A stretch of DNA of 64,000 nt from JAYODZ01 sp965660195 (GTDB lineage: Bacteria > Pseudomonadota > Alphaproteobacteria > RS24): assembly GCA_965660195.1 (NCBI GenBank), contig CBFHZM010000001.1:9736-73735 (forward strand). The letters run 5' to 3'. The notes beneath the pieces are model-generated. The model made no database searches and was not told where the DNA came from. It saw only the letters and a list, made by a program, of their open reading frames with translations. Position 1 is the first letter of the stretch. Every line of letters starts with the position of its first letter. A program made the position numbers and the translations under genes. This document shows positions 33,584-41,876 of this stretch, piece by piece.

Positions 33584-33607
33584 ATGAAAAAGGATACGAG
33601 AAATTGA
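33584..33607 (+). CDS. Possible seven-residue leader peptide overlapping the clpX start
   Basis: ATGAAAAAGGATACGAGAAATTGA encodes MKKDTRN and its TGA overlaps the TTG start of clpX. The AAGGA inside it also serves as the clpX ribosome binding site. It could modulate clpX initiation at the weak TTG codon, or be accidental. Confidence 0.3.
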   Translation: MKKDTRN

Positions 33608-34884
33608 GCAAAGTAGGATCTGGCGATAGCAAAAGTACGCTTTACTGCTCTTTCTGCGGAAAGAGTCAACACGAAGTCCGTAAACTGATCGCCGGGCCAA
33701 CTGTCTTCATTTGTGATGAATGCGTCGAGTTGTGCATGGATATCATCCGCGAGGAGAGTAAAGCTTCGCTGGTTAAGACAGCCGACGGTGTGCCAACGCC
33801 GCATGAAATTCTCGAAGTTCTTGACGATTATGTGATCGGCCAGAACCACGCCAAGCGGGTTTTGTCTGTTGCCGTTCATAATCACTACAAGCGCCTGAAG
33901 CACGCTGGTAAAACCGGTGATGTTGAGCTTTCAAAGTCAAATATTCTGCTTGTCGGACCGACGGGGTGCGGCAAAACGCTGTTGGCGCAGACACTGGCGC
34001 GCATTCTCGATGTGCCCTTTACCATGGCCGATGCGACAACGCTGACCGAGGCAGGGTATGTTGGCGAAGATGTTGAGAATATAATTCTAAAGTTGCTGCA
34101 GGCTGCCGATTATAATGTCGAGCGGGCACAGCGCGGTATCGTTTATATCGACGAGGTTGATAAAATTACGCGCAAGGCGGAAAACCCCTCGATCACGCGA
34201 GATGTATCGGGCGAGGGGGTTCAGCAAGCTCTGTTGAAAATCATGGAGGGCACCGTTGCCTCCGTTCCGCCGCAAGGTGGGCGTAAACACCCGCAGCAAG
34301 AATTCCTGCAAGTCGATACGACTAATATTCTATTTATTTGTGGTGGGGCCTTTGCCGGTCTGGACAAAATGATCGCTAAGCGCGGTCTTGAAACCTCAAT
34401 TGGCTTTGGCGCCAATGTGCAAGTGCAGGAGGAGCGCAAGACCGGCGACCTCTTGAAGTTGATTGAACCTGAAGATTTGCTGAAATTTGGCCTCATCCCA
34501 GAATTTGTGGGCCGCCTTCCTGTGCTAGCAACGCTTGAGGATTTAGACGAAGACGCGTTGGTGACGATCTTGACTGAACCCAAAAATGCTTTGGTGCGTC
34601 AGTATCAAAGTTTGTTCGGCATGGAAGACGTTAAATTGACCTTTACCGATGAGGCCTTGCGGGCCATTGCGCAAAAGGCGATTGAGCGTAAAACGGGGGC
34701 GCGGGGTCTACGATCAGTGCTCGAGGGGATTTTGCTTGATACTATGTTCGAGCTACCAGCGCTTGAAAATGTTGAAGAAGTGGTCGTGAACCCTGAGGTG
34801 ATTGAGGGTAATGCCAAGCCGCTCTATATTTACGCGCCGCAAAAAGAAGAGAGCCTGTCAGCCTCATCGACCTCTGCGTCATAA
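33604..34884 (+). CDS. clpX: ATP-dependent Clp protease ATP-binding subunit ClpX
   Basis: This 426-residue AAA+ unfoldase has an N-terminal zinc-binding domain with C15, C18, C37 and C40 (LYCSFCGKSQ...FICDECVELC). Walker A is GPTGCGKT at 118-125, followed by the Walker B segment IVYIDEVDKI, the GYVGEDVENI loop and the sensor-2 region TGARGLRSVLEG. It unfolds tagged substrates and feeds them to ClpP. The start is TTG at 33604: it gives exactly the conserved MSKVGSGDSK N-terminus, and no ATG fits. A short peptide frame overlaps this start. Confidence 0.98.
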   Translation: MSKVGSGDSKSTLYCSFCGKSQHEVRKLIAGPTVFICDECVELCMDIIREESKASLVKTADGVPTPHEILEVLDDYVIGQNHAKRVLSVAVHNHYKRLKHAGKTGDVELSKSNILLVGPTGCGKTLLAQTLARILDVPFTMADATTLTEAGYVGEDVENIILKLLQAADYNVERAQRGIVYIDEVDKITRKAENPSITRDVSGEGVQQALLKIMEGTVASVPPQGGRKHPQQEFLQVDTTNILFICGGAFAGLDKMIAKRGLETSIGFGANVQVQEERKTGDLLKLIEPEDLLKFGLIPEFVGRLPVLATLEDLDEDALVTILTEPKNALVRQYQSLFGMEDVKLTFTDEALRAIAQKAIERKTGARGLRSVLEGILLDTMFELPALENVEEVVVNPEVIEGNAKPLYIYAPQKEESLSASSTSAS

Positions 34885-34922
34885 TATCTCAAGAAATGTC
34901 TTTGTGGACGTAAGTCCCAACT

Positions 34923-34953
34923 CTTGAATTCGGCATTTTTATCACCACATAGA
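34923..34953 (+). promoter_or_regulatory. Heat-shock (RpoH) type promoter candidate for lon
   Basis: CTTGAA (34923-34928) is followed after 16 bases by CCACATAGA (34945-34953). The -35 is a perfect match to the sigma-32 element and the -10 is close to CCCCATNTA. The predicted leader of lon is about 155 bases, within the otherwise empty 229-base clpX-lon gap. Confidence 0.5.
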
Positions 34954-35113
34954 GAGTAGGCACAGGAAGCTGTGAATGCCCTAGTGTTTTGTTTTGACCC
35001 CGCTTCATGAATCACGGGGTAATAAAACATCACTGCAAGATTGTGCATGTGCCGCGGGCAGGTGGTCTGTGCCTGGCTGTCCAAGGGTAGCAAGTTGTCG
35101 GAAAGGACATATA

Positions 35114-37543
35114 ATGAGCGATCAAGAATTCACCAAAGCGTCGAGGCAAGATCCGATTCCTGAGGTTTTGCCGGTTTTACCGCTACGGAATATTGTCGTC
35201 TACCCAGGAATGATCGTGCCACTTTTTGTTGGTCGCGAGAAATCGGTCCGTGCCCTTGAAGACGTCATGGATAATGACAAACAGGTGATGCTGGTATGCC
35301 AGAAAGATGGCGACAAGGACGAGCCAGACGAAGCCGACTTGAACGGTATCGGAACCATCGGTACGATTTTGCAGTTGCTTAAACTTCCTGACGGAACCGT
35401 GAAAGTGCTGGTCGAAGGGATCCAGCGCGCTAAGGTGCTCGAGTTCTTGCCCAATGAAGCCTTTTTTGAGGTGAGCACTTTGCCGTTAACCGAAGAGCCG
35501 GGGCGCGACGAGGAGGTCAAGCCCCTCATGCAGGCTGCCATCAAACAGTTTGAAGGTTATGTTAAGCTGAACCGGAAAATTCCACCTGAAGTGCAATCTA
35601 GTCTTGTAGATATTACCAGCGCCGCGAAGCTGGTCGATACGATCGCGACGCATTTGAATGTGAGCCTGTCTGACAAGCAAAGGCTTTTGGAAATGTTGTC
35701 GGTGACCGAGCGCCTCGAGACCGTCATCGGCTACATGGAAGGCGAGGTCGGTGTTCTGCAGGTCGAGAAGAAGATCCGGGGTCGCGTCAAGCGCCAGATG
35801 GAAAAGACCCAACGCGAATATTATTTGAATGAGCAATTAAAAGCGATCCAGAAGGAGCTTGGCGAAAGCGAGGACGGCACGGACGAGTTGTCGGAGCTCG
35901 AAGATAAAATTAAGAAAACCAAGCTTTCCAAGGAAGCTCGGGAAAAAGCTCAGGCTGAAATGAAAAAATTACGCTCGATGAGCCCCATGTCGGCGGAAGC
36001 AACTGTCGTCCGGAATTATTTGGATTGGTTGCTATCGGTACCCTGGAAGAAGAAGGGGAAAGTTAAAAAAGATCTCGGTCTGGCCGAGGAAACGCTTGAG
36101 ACCGATCACTATGGTCTTGAGAAGGTGAAAGAGCGGATCCTCGAGTATCTAGCGGTGCAACAGCGCGCCAACAAACTTCGCGGTCCGATCTTGTGCCTCG
36201 TCGGCCCTCCCGGTGTAGGGAAGACCTCTCTCGGTAAGTCGATCGCAAAGGCTACGGGCCGCGAATTTGTCCGTATGTCGCTCGGCGGCGTGCGCGATGA
36301 GAGCGAAATCCGCGGTCACCGCCGGACATATATTGGCTCAATGCCAGGCAAGGTCATTCAGTCGATGAAGAAGGTCAAAACCAGCAACCCGCTGATGTTG
36401 CTCGATGAGATTGATAAGCTTGGTGCCGACTATCGCGGCGACCCCTCATCGGCCCTGCTTGAGGTTCTCGACCCCGAGCAAAACAATAGCTTTAACGACC
36501 ACTACCTTGAAGTCGATTACGATCTCTCGAATGTGATGTTCGTGACGACCGCGAATTCACTCAATATTCCGGGGCCGTTATTGGACCGTATGGAAGTGAT
36601 ACGTATTGCTGGTTACACCGAAGATGAAAAAATCGAGATTGCGAAGCAGCATCTCCTGCCACAAGCGGTTGAAGAGCACGGTCTGCGAGCTGGCGAGTTT
36701 GAACTCGCAGATGAGGTTTTGCGCGATATTATCCGGTATTATACCCGCGAGGCTGGGGTGCGGAACTTGAAGCGTGAAATTGCTAATTTGGCGCGGAAAG
36801 CCGTGACCGAAATCGTTAGAGGTAAAGGGCAAACAGTCTCGGTAACACCTGAAAATCTGCCGGATTACCTCGGTGTACGACGGCATCGGTTTGGCTTGGC
36901 TGAGAGCGACGATCAGGTTGGGGTTGTAACTGGTCTGGCTTGGACCGAGGTGGGCGGCGAACTATTAACCATCGAAGGGGTTATGTTGCCTGGTAAGGGA
37001 CGCATGACAACGACGGGGAAACTCGGCGATGTTATGAAAGAATCAATCAATGCTGCCTCGTCTTATGTCCGCTCGAGAAGCACCGTTTTTGGCATTGAGC
37101 CGCCACTTTTCGAACGAAAAGACATTCACGTCCACGTACCCGAGGGGGCGACCCCAAAGGACGGACCATCGGCCGGGACAGCCATGGCGACGGCGATTGT
37201 GTCGGTGATGACGGGTATTCCTGTGCGCAAAGAAATCGCTATGACCGGCGAGGTTACCTTGCGCGGACGCGTACTGCCGATTGGTGGATTAAAAGAAAAA
37301 CTTTTGGCGGCACTGCGTGGCGGCATCTCTAAGGTATTGATTCCTAAGGAAAATGAGAAGGACCTCGCAGACATTCCTGATAATATCAAGGATGGGCTCG
37401 AGATCATTCCAGTGGAAAGCATGGATGAAGTTTTGCGGCATGCTTTGGTCTCAATGCCAACAGCGATCGATTGGGATGAGGATGCGTATAATGCTTCGAA
37501 GGCAGCGCAGCAGGCAGAAAGTGCTTCGGTAATCCCGCATTAG
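35114..37543 (+). CDS. lon: Lon ATP-dependent protease
   Basis: This 809-residue protein has an N-terminal LAN substrate domain (LPVLPLRNIVVYPGMIVPLFVGR), a AAA+ module with GPPGVGKT at 364-371, and a protease domain with the catalytic dyad S686 (PKDGPSAG) and K729 (GGLKEKLLAA). It degrades misfolded and short-lived regulatory proteins. The start at 35114 follows GAAAGGACATATA and gives the conserved MSDQEF N-terminus; in-frame sequence upstream is cysteine-rich and unlike Lon. A heat-shock-like promoter stands about 160 bases upstream. Confidence 0.99.
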   Translation: MSDQEFTKASRQDPIPEVLPVLPLRNIVVYPGMIVPLFVGREKSVRALEDVMDNDKQVMLVCQKDGDKDEPDEADLNGIGTIGTILQLLKLPDGTVKVLVEGIQRAKVLEFLPNEAFFEVSTLPLTEEPGRDEEVKPLMQAAIKQFEGYVKLNRKIPPEVQSSLVDITSAAKLVDTIATHLNVSLSDKQRLLEMLSVTERLETVIGYMEGEVGVLQVEKKIRGRVKRQMEKTQREYYLNEQLKAIQKELGESEDGTDELSELEDKIKKTKLSKEAREKAQAEMKKLRSMSPMSAEATVVRNYLDWLLSVPWKKKGKVKKDLGLAEETLETDHYGLEKVKERILEYLAVQQRANKLRGPILCLVGPPGVGKTSLGKSIAKATGREFVRMSLGGVRDESEIRGHRRTYIGSMPGKVIQSMKKVKTSNPLMLLDEIDKLGADYRGDPSSALLEVLDPEQNNSFNDHYLEVDYDLSNVMFVTTANSLNIPGPLLDRMEVIRIAGYTEDEKIEIAKQHLLPQAVEEHGLRAGEFELADEVLRDIIRYYTREAGVRNLKREIANLARKAVTEIVRGKGQTVSVTPENLPDYLGVRRHRFGLAESDDQVGVVTGLAWTEVGGELLTIEGVMLPGKGRMTTTGKLGDVMKESINAASSYVRSRSTVFGIEPPLFERKDIHVHVPEGATPKDGPSAGTAMATAIVSVMTGIPVRKEIAMTGEVTLRGRVLPIGGLKEKLLAALRGGISKVLIPKENEKDLADIPDNIKDGLEIIPVESMDEVLRHALVSMPTAIDWDEDAYNASKAAQQAESASVIPH

Positions 37544-37579
37544 TGTCTCTAAAAACCGCAGAAATCCGCTTTTTTTCTT

Positions 37580-37609
37580 TTGACCGCCTGTCGAATCGGC
37601 GCATAGGCT
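37580..37609 (+). promoter_or_regulatory. Sigma-70-type promoter candidate for hup
   Basis: TTGACC (37580-37585) and TAGGCT (37604-37609) are separated by 18 bases in the lon-hup gap, 35 bases before the hup ATG. Confidence 0.4.
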
Positions 37610-37644
37610 ATGGATTGTGGATAGATTATCTTTGAGAGGAAGCC

Positions 37645-37917
37645 ATGAACAAACAGGATTTGGTAAACAAAGTTGCAGACGACACAGGTCTTTCAAAAGC
37701 AGACGCTGGCCGTGCCGTTGATAGTGTATTTGACTCGATCACAGCTCAGCTCGCTTCTGGCGGAGAGGTTCGCTTGGTCGGTTTCGGTACTTTTGCCGTT
37801 GCGCGACGTAAAGCAACGACGGGTCGGAACCCACGCACGGGTGACACCATTCAGATCGCAGCTTCAAATGCAGCAAAATTCAAAGCCGGTAAGGCTCTGA
37901 AAGACGCGCTGAATTAA
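37645..37917 (+). CDS. hupB: DNA-binding protein HU (beta type)
   Basis: This 90-residue HU-family protein starts MNKQDLVNKVADDTGLSKAD and has the DNA-binding arm RKATTGRNPRTGDTIQI, which includes the intercalating proline loop. It bends and compacts DNA non-specifically. Because it is followed by a terminator and preceded by its own promoter-like site, it is probably transcribed mostly alone. Location downstream of lon is the same as hupB in E. coli and many alphaproteobacteria. GAGGAAGCC precedes the ATG. Confidence 0.97.
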   Translation: MNKQDLVNKVADDTGLSKADAGRAVDSVFDSITAQLASGGEVRLVGFGTFAVARRKATTGRNPRTGDTIQIAASNAAKFKAGKALKDALN

Positions 37918-37940
37918 GCCGCTATCTTCGATTTAAAAAA

Positions 37941-37978
37941 AAGCGCCGGCTCATATCGATGGGTCGGCGTTTTCTTTT
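37941..37978 (+). terminator. Intrinsic terminator of hup
   Basis: A nine-pair stem with two GU wobbles (CGCCGGCTC at 37944-37952, GGGTCGGCG at 37961-37969) closes an ATATCGAT loop and is followed by TTTTCTTTT. Confidence 0.85.
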
Positions 37979-38005
37979 GCATTTTTTTTGCTGTTGCACT
38001 ATACA
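37977..38005 (+). promoter_or_regulatory. Sigma-70-type promoter of tRNA-Val
   Basis: TTGCAT (37977-37982) and TATACA (38000-38005) are 17 bases apart, and the tRNA begins 10 bases after the -10. The -35 overlaps the T-run of the hup terminator. Confidence 0.65.
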
Positions 38006-38014
38006 CGCGTTCAA

Positions 38015-38090
38015 GGGCGGTTAGCTCAGCTGGGAGAGCATCTCGTTTACACCGAGAGGGTCGGCGGTTCGATCCCGTCACCGCCCACCA
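38015..38090 (+). tRNA. tRNA-Val (anticodon UAC)
   Basis: A 76-nt tRNA with acceptor arms GGGCGGT and ACCGCCC, an anticodon loop TTTACAC (anticodon TAC) in a TCTCG/CGAGA stem, GGTTCGATC in the T arm and an encoded CCA. Confidence 0.97.
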
Positions 38091-38229
38091 ATCCCCGCAC
38101 ATGTCTTGGTCGATAAGATTGTTTGATTCGCCTGCGCTGGCGGACTGTGTGAGGCGCTTAGGGATTTTGTGCTTATATGCCTTTGGTTGATTAAGGGCAG
38201 TAAAAAACAAAATCTTCGGCATTGATTGC

Positions 38230-38258
38230 TTGACAGATACCGATGGCAATCGTAAACC
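38230..38258 (+). promoter_or_regulatory. Sigma-70-type promoter candidate for tRNA-Asp
   Basis: TTGACA (38230-38235) and TAAACC (38253-38258) are 17 bases apart. The tRNA starts 38 bases downstream, leaving a short leader to be removed by RNase P. Confidence 0.45.
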
Positions 38259-38295
38259 GAGTTTCGTTGTGACACAGCTTTTTCAGCTGTCTTTC

Positions 38296-38372
38296 GGGGG
38301 TGTAGCTCAGTTGGTTAGAGCGCTGGCCTGTCACGCCAGAGGCCGCGGGTTCGAGTCCCGTCACTCCCGCCA
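38296..38372 (+). tRNA. tRNA-Asp (anticodon GUC)
   Basis: A 77-nt tRNA whose acceptor GGGGGTG pairs with CACTCCC (one GU pair). The anticodon loop CTGTCAC (anticodon GTC) sits in a CTGGC/GCCAG stem, and the T arm GGGTTCGAGTCCC is followed by GCCA. The nuo promoter begins 64 bases later. Confidence 0.97.
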
Positions 38373-38435
38373 CTTCGCATCTTTCTCAACAGAATATTTT
38401 CTCTATAAAACAAAGTAATTGCGGCGGTTTTACGC

Positions 38436-38463
38436 TTGCATCGAGGCTCGCACGGGATATACT
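38436..38463 (+). promoter_or_regulatory. nuoA-N: Sigma-70-type promoter of the nuo operon
   Basis: TTGCAT (38436-38441) and TATACT (38458-38463) are separated by 16 bases. The predicted start is about 72 bases upstream of nuoA, whose ATG follows AAAGGCGAGCGTA. Confidence 0.6.
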
Positions 38464-38542
38464 CCGCCCATCTGAACCGAAGGTTTTGGTGTAGCTTACT
38501 TGCGCGAAAACAATCTACAGTGAAAGTCTAAAGGCGAGCGTA

Positions 38543-38908
38543 ATGCAGGATCTTTTAAACACTTACTACCCAATCTTGATCTTTATGGCCTTGTCTGCCG
38601 TTATCACATTAGCGCTTATGGTTGTGCCCGCGCTGATTGCGCCCACTGCGCCGGATCCAGACAAGCTTTCTTCCTATGAATGCGGCTTTGAAGAGTTCGA
38701 CGATGCGCGCATGAAATTCGATGTGAAGTTCTACCTGGTAGCAATTCTGTTTATTATTTTTGACCTCGAGGTCGCCTTCTTATTCCCGTGGGCTGTGGCC
38801 TTTGGCGATGTTGGTTTGTTTGGCTTCTGGTCGATGATGTTCTTCCTCGGTGTTTTGACGGTTGGGTTTATATACGAGTGGCGCAAAGGCGCTCTTGAGT
38901 GGGATTGA
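38543..38908 (+). CDS. nuoA: NADH-quinone oxidoreductase subunit A
   Basis: This 121-residue membrane subunit of complex I has three hydrophobic helices. The conserved loop YECGFEEFDDARMKFDVKFY contains the acidic residues and cysteine lying near the quinone channel. It is the first gene of the 14-gene nuo operon. The nuoB ATG begins five bases after its stop. Confidence 0.97.
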   Translation: MQDLLNTYYPILIFMALSAVITLALMVVPALIAPTAPDPDKLSSYECGFEEFDDARMKFDVKFYLVAILFIIFDLEVAFLFPWAVAFGDVGLFGFWSMMFFLGVLTVGFIYEWRKGALEWD

Positions 38909-38913
38909 TAATC

Positions 38914-39456
38914 ATGGCGAAGACACAATCTAGCGCAGGCGATCAGCGACCGGCTCCTATGCAGGATCCATACTATGCCGAGGTATCAAACCAACTGGCG
39001 GATAAAGGCTTTGTGCTGACCTCAGCCGAAGACTTAATTAATTGGGCGCGGACCGGTTCGCTTCACTGGATGACTTTTGGGTTGGCTTGCTGTGCGGTAG
39101 AGATGATGCATACCTCGATGCCGCGTTATGATGTTGAGCGCTTTGGGTTCGCACCCCGCGCCTCCCCACGGCAATCGGATGTGATGATTGTCGCGGGAAC
39201 CTTGACCAACAAAATGGCACCGGCTTTGCGCAAGGTTTATGACCAAATGCCCGAACCGCGCTACGTCATTTCCATGGGGTCTTGCGCCAATGGCGGTGGC
39301 TATTACCATTATAGTTATTCAGTCGTGCGTGGCTGTGATCGGGTTGTGCCGGTCGATATTTACGTCCCCGGTTGCCCCCCCACGGCAGAAGCCTTGTTGT
39401 ATGGCGTGTTGCTCCTGCAAAAGAAAATCCGGCGCACCGGAACCATCGAACGCTAG
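38914..39456 (+). CDS. nuoB: NADH-quinone oxidoreductase subunit B
   Basis: This 180-residue PSST-type subunit carries cluster N2. Its ligands C59 and C60 (FGLACCAVEMM), C124 (SMGSCANGGG) and C154 (VPGCPPTAEA) are all visible. It forms part of the quinone site with NuoD and passes electrons to ubiquinone. The ATG at 38914 (MAKTQSSAGD) is preferred; an in-frame codon five residues earlier overlaps the nuoA stop. Confidence 0.98.
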   Translation: MAKTQSSAGDQRPAPMQDPYYAEVSNQLADKGFVLTSAEDLINWARTGSLHWMTFGLACCAVEMMHTSMPRYDVERFGFAPRASPRQSDVMIVAGTLTNKMAPALRKVYDQMPEPRYVISMGSCANGGGYYHYSYSVVRGCDRVVPVDIYVPGCPPTAEALLYGVLLLQKKIRRTGTIER

Positions 39457-39471
39457 TCCCGCGGAGAGATC

Positions 39472-40095
39472 ATGACGACTACAGCAGAGCTTTCTGAACT
39501 TGCTGCTCATATCGAGAGTGGTTTATCCGACATGGGCATTGAAACGCACATCGCTTTCGGTGAGTTGACGGTTATCAGCCCAGTGAGCGCGATTGTCGAT
39601 GTCATACGGTTTTTGCGTGATGATAAGAAATGTGATTTTGGACAGTTGATAGATATTTGTGGCGCTGACTATCCAGAGCGGGCTGACCGTTTTGACGTCG
39701 TCTATCATTTGCTATCGATGACAAAGAATCACCGTATCCGATGCAAAGTCGCTGTCGGCGAGGGTGAGATGGTCGCCAGTATTATTGCACTATTTGATAA
39801 CGCGAATTGGTACGAGCGCGAAACCTTCGATATGTATGGAATCGTCTTTTCCGGGCACCCTGACTTGCGGCGCATATTGACGGATTACGGCTTTGAAGGC
39901 TATCCGCTGCGGAAAGATTTTCCGCTTACCGGACATGTTGAGGTGCGCTATGACGACGACGTCAAGAAGGTCGTCTATGAGCCGGTTCGCTTGGTCCAAG
40001 AGTTCCGCGATTTCGATTTCGAGAGCCCATGGGAGGGCGCTCGCGGGCTTTTGCCGGGTGATGAAAAAGCAGCCTCGTCAGCAGGGGAAGAATAA
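39472..40095 (+). CDS. nuoC: NADH-quinone oxidoreductase subunit C
   Basis: This 207-residue 30-kDa subunit of the peripheral arm has the family block NWYERETFDMYGIVFSGHPDLRRILTDYGFEGYPLRKDFP. It is a separate gene from nuoD, unlike the nuoCD fusion of E. coli and as in most alphaproteobacteria and mitochondria. GGAGAGATC precedes the ATG. Confidence 0.98.
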   Translation: MTTTAELSELAAHIESGLSDMGIETHIAFGELTVISPVSAIVDVIRFLRDDKKCDFGQLIDICGADYPERADRFDVVYHLLSMTKNHRIRCKVAVGEGEMVASIIALFDNANWYERETFDMYGIVFSGHPDLRRILTDYGFEGYPLRKDFPLTGHVEVRYDDDVKKVVYEPVRLVQEFRDFDFESPWEGARGLLPGDEKAASSAGEE

Positions 40096-40098
40096 GCG

Positions 40099-41280
40099 AT
40101 GTCAGAAGCGATTGAAGATCGAAAATTTACTATCAATTTCGGCCCTCAGCACCCTGCAGCTCACGGTGTGTTGCGGTTGGTCATGGATCTCGATGGCGAA
40201 ATGGTCACCCGCGTCGATCCTCATATTGGCTTGCTGCATCGTGGCACCGAAAAACTAATCGAGCACAAAACTTATCTACAGGCAGTGCCTTATTTCGACC
40301 GTCTGGACTATGTCGCGCCGATGAACCAAGAGCACGCCTTTGCGTTAGCGGTAGAACGCTTGCTCGGCATTACAGTTCCCAAACGCGGTCAATATATTCG
40401 TGTATTGTATTCTGAAATTGGTCGGCTTTTGAGCCATTTATTGAATATTACGACGCAAGCCCTGGATGTTGGTGCGCTGACGCCGCCGCTTTGGGGGTTC
40501 GAAGAACGCGAGAAAATGATGATTTTCTATGAGCGGGCCAGTGGCGCACGCTTGCACGCCGCTTATTTCCGACCCGGAGGCGTGCATCAGGATTTGCCCG
40601 CAGATTTGCTGAGCGATATTTATGATTTTTGCGACCCTTTTCTCAAAGTGATGGATGACATTGAGAGTTTGTTGACCGACAATCGGATCTTCAAACAGCG
40701 TAATGTTGATATCGGTATTGTCTCGGAGGACGATATTTACAATTGGGGGTTAACGGGCGTCATGGCCCGCGGTTCGGGTTTGGCGTGGGATTTGCGCCGG
40801 TCGCAGCCCTACGAAGCCTACAACGATTTTGATTTTGACATCCCGATTGGCAAAAACGGCGATTGCTATGATCGCTATTTGGTGCGTGTTGAGGAATGTC
40901 GGCAATCAATTCGCATTATGAAGCAGTGCATTGAAAATATGCCCGATGGGCCGGTGTCAGCCACCGACGGCAAGATCGTGCCTCCCAAGCGCGGCGAGAT
41001 GAAGCGTTCGATGGAAGCGTTGATCCATCACTTCAAACTCTACACCGAAGGCTATCATGTTACGGCTGGCGAAGTTTATGCCGCCGTCGAGGCGCCGAAA
41101 GGTGAGTTCGGTGTTTATCTAGTTGGCGATGGGTCGAATAAGCCTTACCGCTGTAAGATCCGTGCCCCTGGATATGCGCATCTACAAGCCATGGATTATT
41201 TGTGTCGCGATCACATGCTGGCCGACGTGTCAGCTATTTTGGGATCGCTTGATATCGTGTTTGGAGAGGTTGATCGATGA
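40099..41280 (+). CDS. nuoD: NADH-quinone oxidoreductase subunit D
   Basis: This 393-residue 49-kDa subunit shows FNFGPQHPAAHG-like FGPQHPAAHGVLRLV near the N-terminus, HRGTEKLIEHKTYLQ, RSQPYEAYNDFDFDIP and the C-terminal DIVFGEVDR. It provides much of the quinone-binding cavity and is related to hydrogenase large subunits without the NiFe ligands. The stop overlaps the nuoE start (ATGA). Confidence 0.98.
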   Translation: MSEAIEDRKFTINFGPQHPAAHGVLRLVMDLDGEMVTRVDPHIGLLHRGTEKLIEHKTYLQAVPYFDRLDYVAPMNQEHAFALAVERLLGITVPKRGQYIRVLYSEIGRLLSHLLNITTQALDVGALTPPLWGFEEREKMMIFYERASGARLHAAYFRPGGVHQDLPADLLSDIYDFCDPFLKVMDDIESLLTDNRIFKQRNVDIGIVSEDDIYNWGLTGVMARGSGLAWDLRRSQPYEAYNDFDFDIPIGKNGDCYDRYLVRVEECRQSIRIMKQCIENMPDGPVSATDGKIVPPKRGEMKRSMEALIHHFKLYTEGYHVTAGEVYAAVEAPKGEFGVYLVGDGSNKPYRCKIRAPGYAHLQAMDYLCRDHMLADVSAILGSLDIVFGEVDR

Positions 41281-41876
41281 GTGTAAGACGGCTTCACGAT
41301 AAGCAACCCGAGAGCTTCGCTTTCACGGATGAAAACACTGCCTGGGCAGAAGCGCAAATTAAAAAGTATCCAGAAGGGCGTCAGGCGAGCGCCGTGATCC
41401 CGCTTTTGTGGCAAGCACAGAAGCAGGGTGATGGTTGGTTGTCGGAGCCCGCGATGCGCCATGTCGCCGATATGCTCGAGATGCCATATATGCGGGTTTT
41501 CGAGGTTGCAACTTTCTACACGATGTTCAACTTAAAACCGGTCGGAAAACATTTTGTGCAACTTTGTGGTACGACGCCATGCTGGTTGCGCGGTGCTGAT
41601 GATCTTAAAGCCGTATGCCGCGAGGTCATCGGCGAGCAGGGCGATATTACCGATGATGGCGCTTTGAGCTGGCTTGAAGTCGAGTGCCTTGGTGCCTGCG
41701 TCAACGCGCCGATGGTGCAAATCAACGATGATTTTTATGAAGATCTTACAGCCGAGAGCTTCAAAGATATTTTGCTGAAGTTGCAAGCTGGCGAGACGGT
41801 CGCGCCGGGGCCGCAGAATTCGCGTCAGGCCTCGGAGCCGGAGGGCGGTCGAACAGTTCTAAAGGGTGATGCATAA
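41277..41876 (+). CDS. nuoE: NADH-quinone oxidoreductase subunit E
   Basis: This 199-residue thioredoxin-like [2Fe-2S] subunit has cluster N1a ligands C97, C102, C137 and C141 (LCGTTPCW and ECLGACVNAP). A helical N-terminal domain precedes them, and a 35-residue low-complexity tail follows the fold. It sits beside NuoF at the NADH end of the arm. Translation overlaps nuoD upstream and nuoF downstream. Confidence 0.98.
   Translation: MSVRRLHDKQPESFAFTDENTAWAEAQIKKYPEGRQASAVIPLLWQAQKQGDGWLSEPAMRHVADMLEMPYMRVFEVATFYTMFNLKPVGKHFVQLCGTTPCWLRGADDLKAVCREVIGEQGDITDDGALSWLEVECLGACVNAPMVQINDDFYEDLTAESFKDILLKLQAGETVAPGPQNSRQASEPEGGRTVLKGDA

Noticed and set aside
34994..35113. N-terminal extension of Lon by 40 residues
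   Set aside because: The extension is cysteine-rich and unlike Lon, whereas the ATG at 35114 has a ribosome binding site and the conserved N-terminus.
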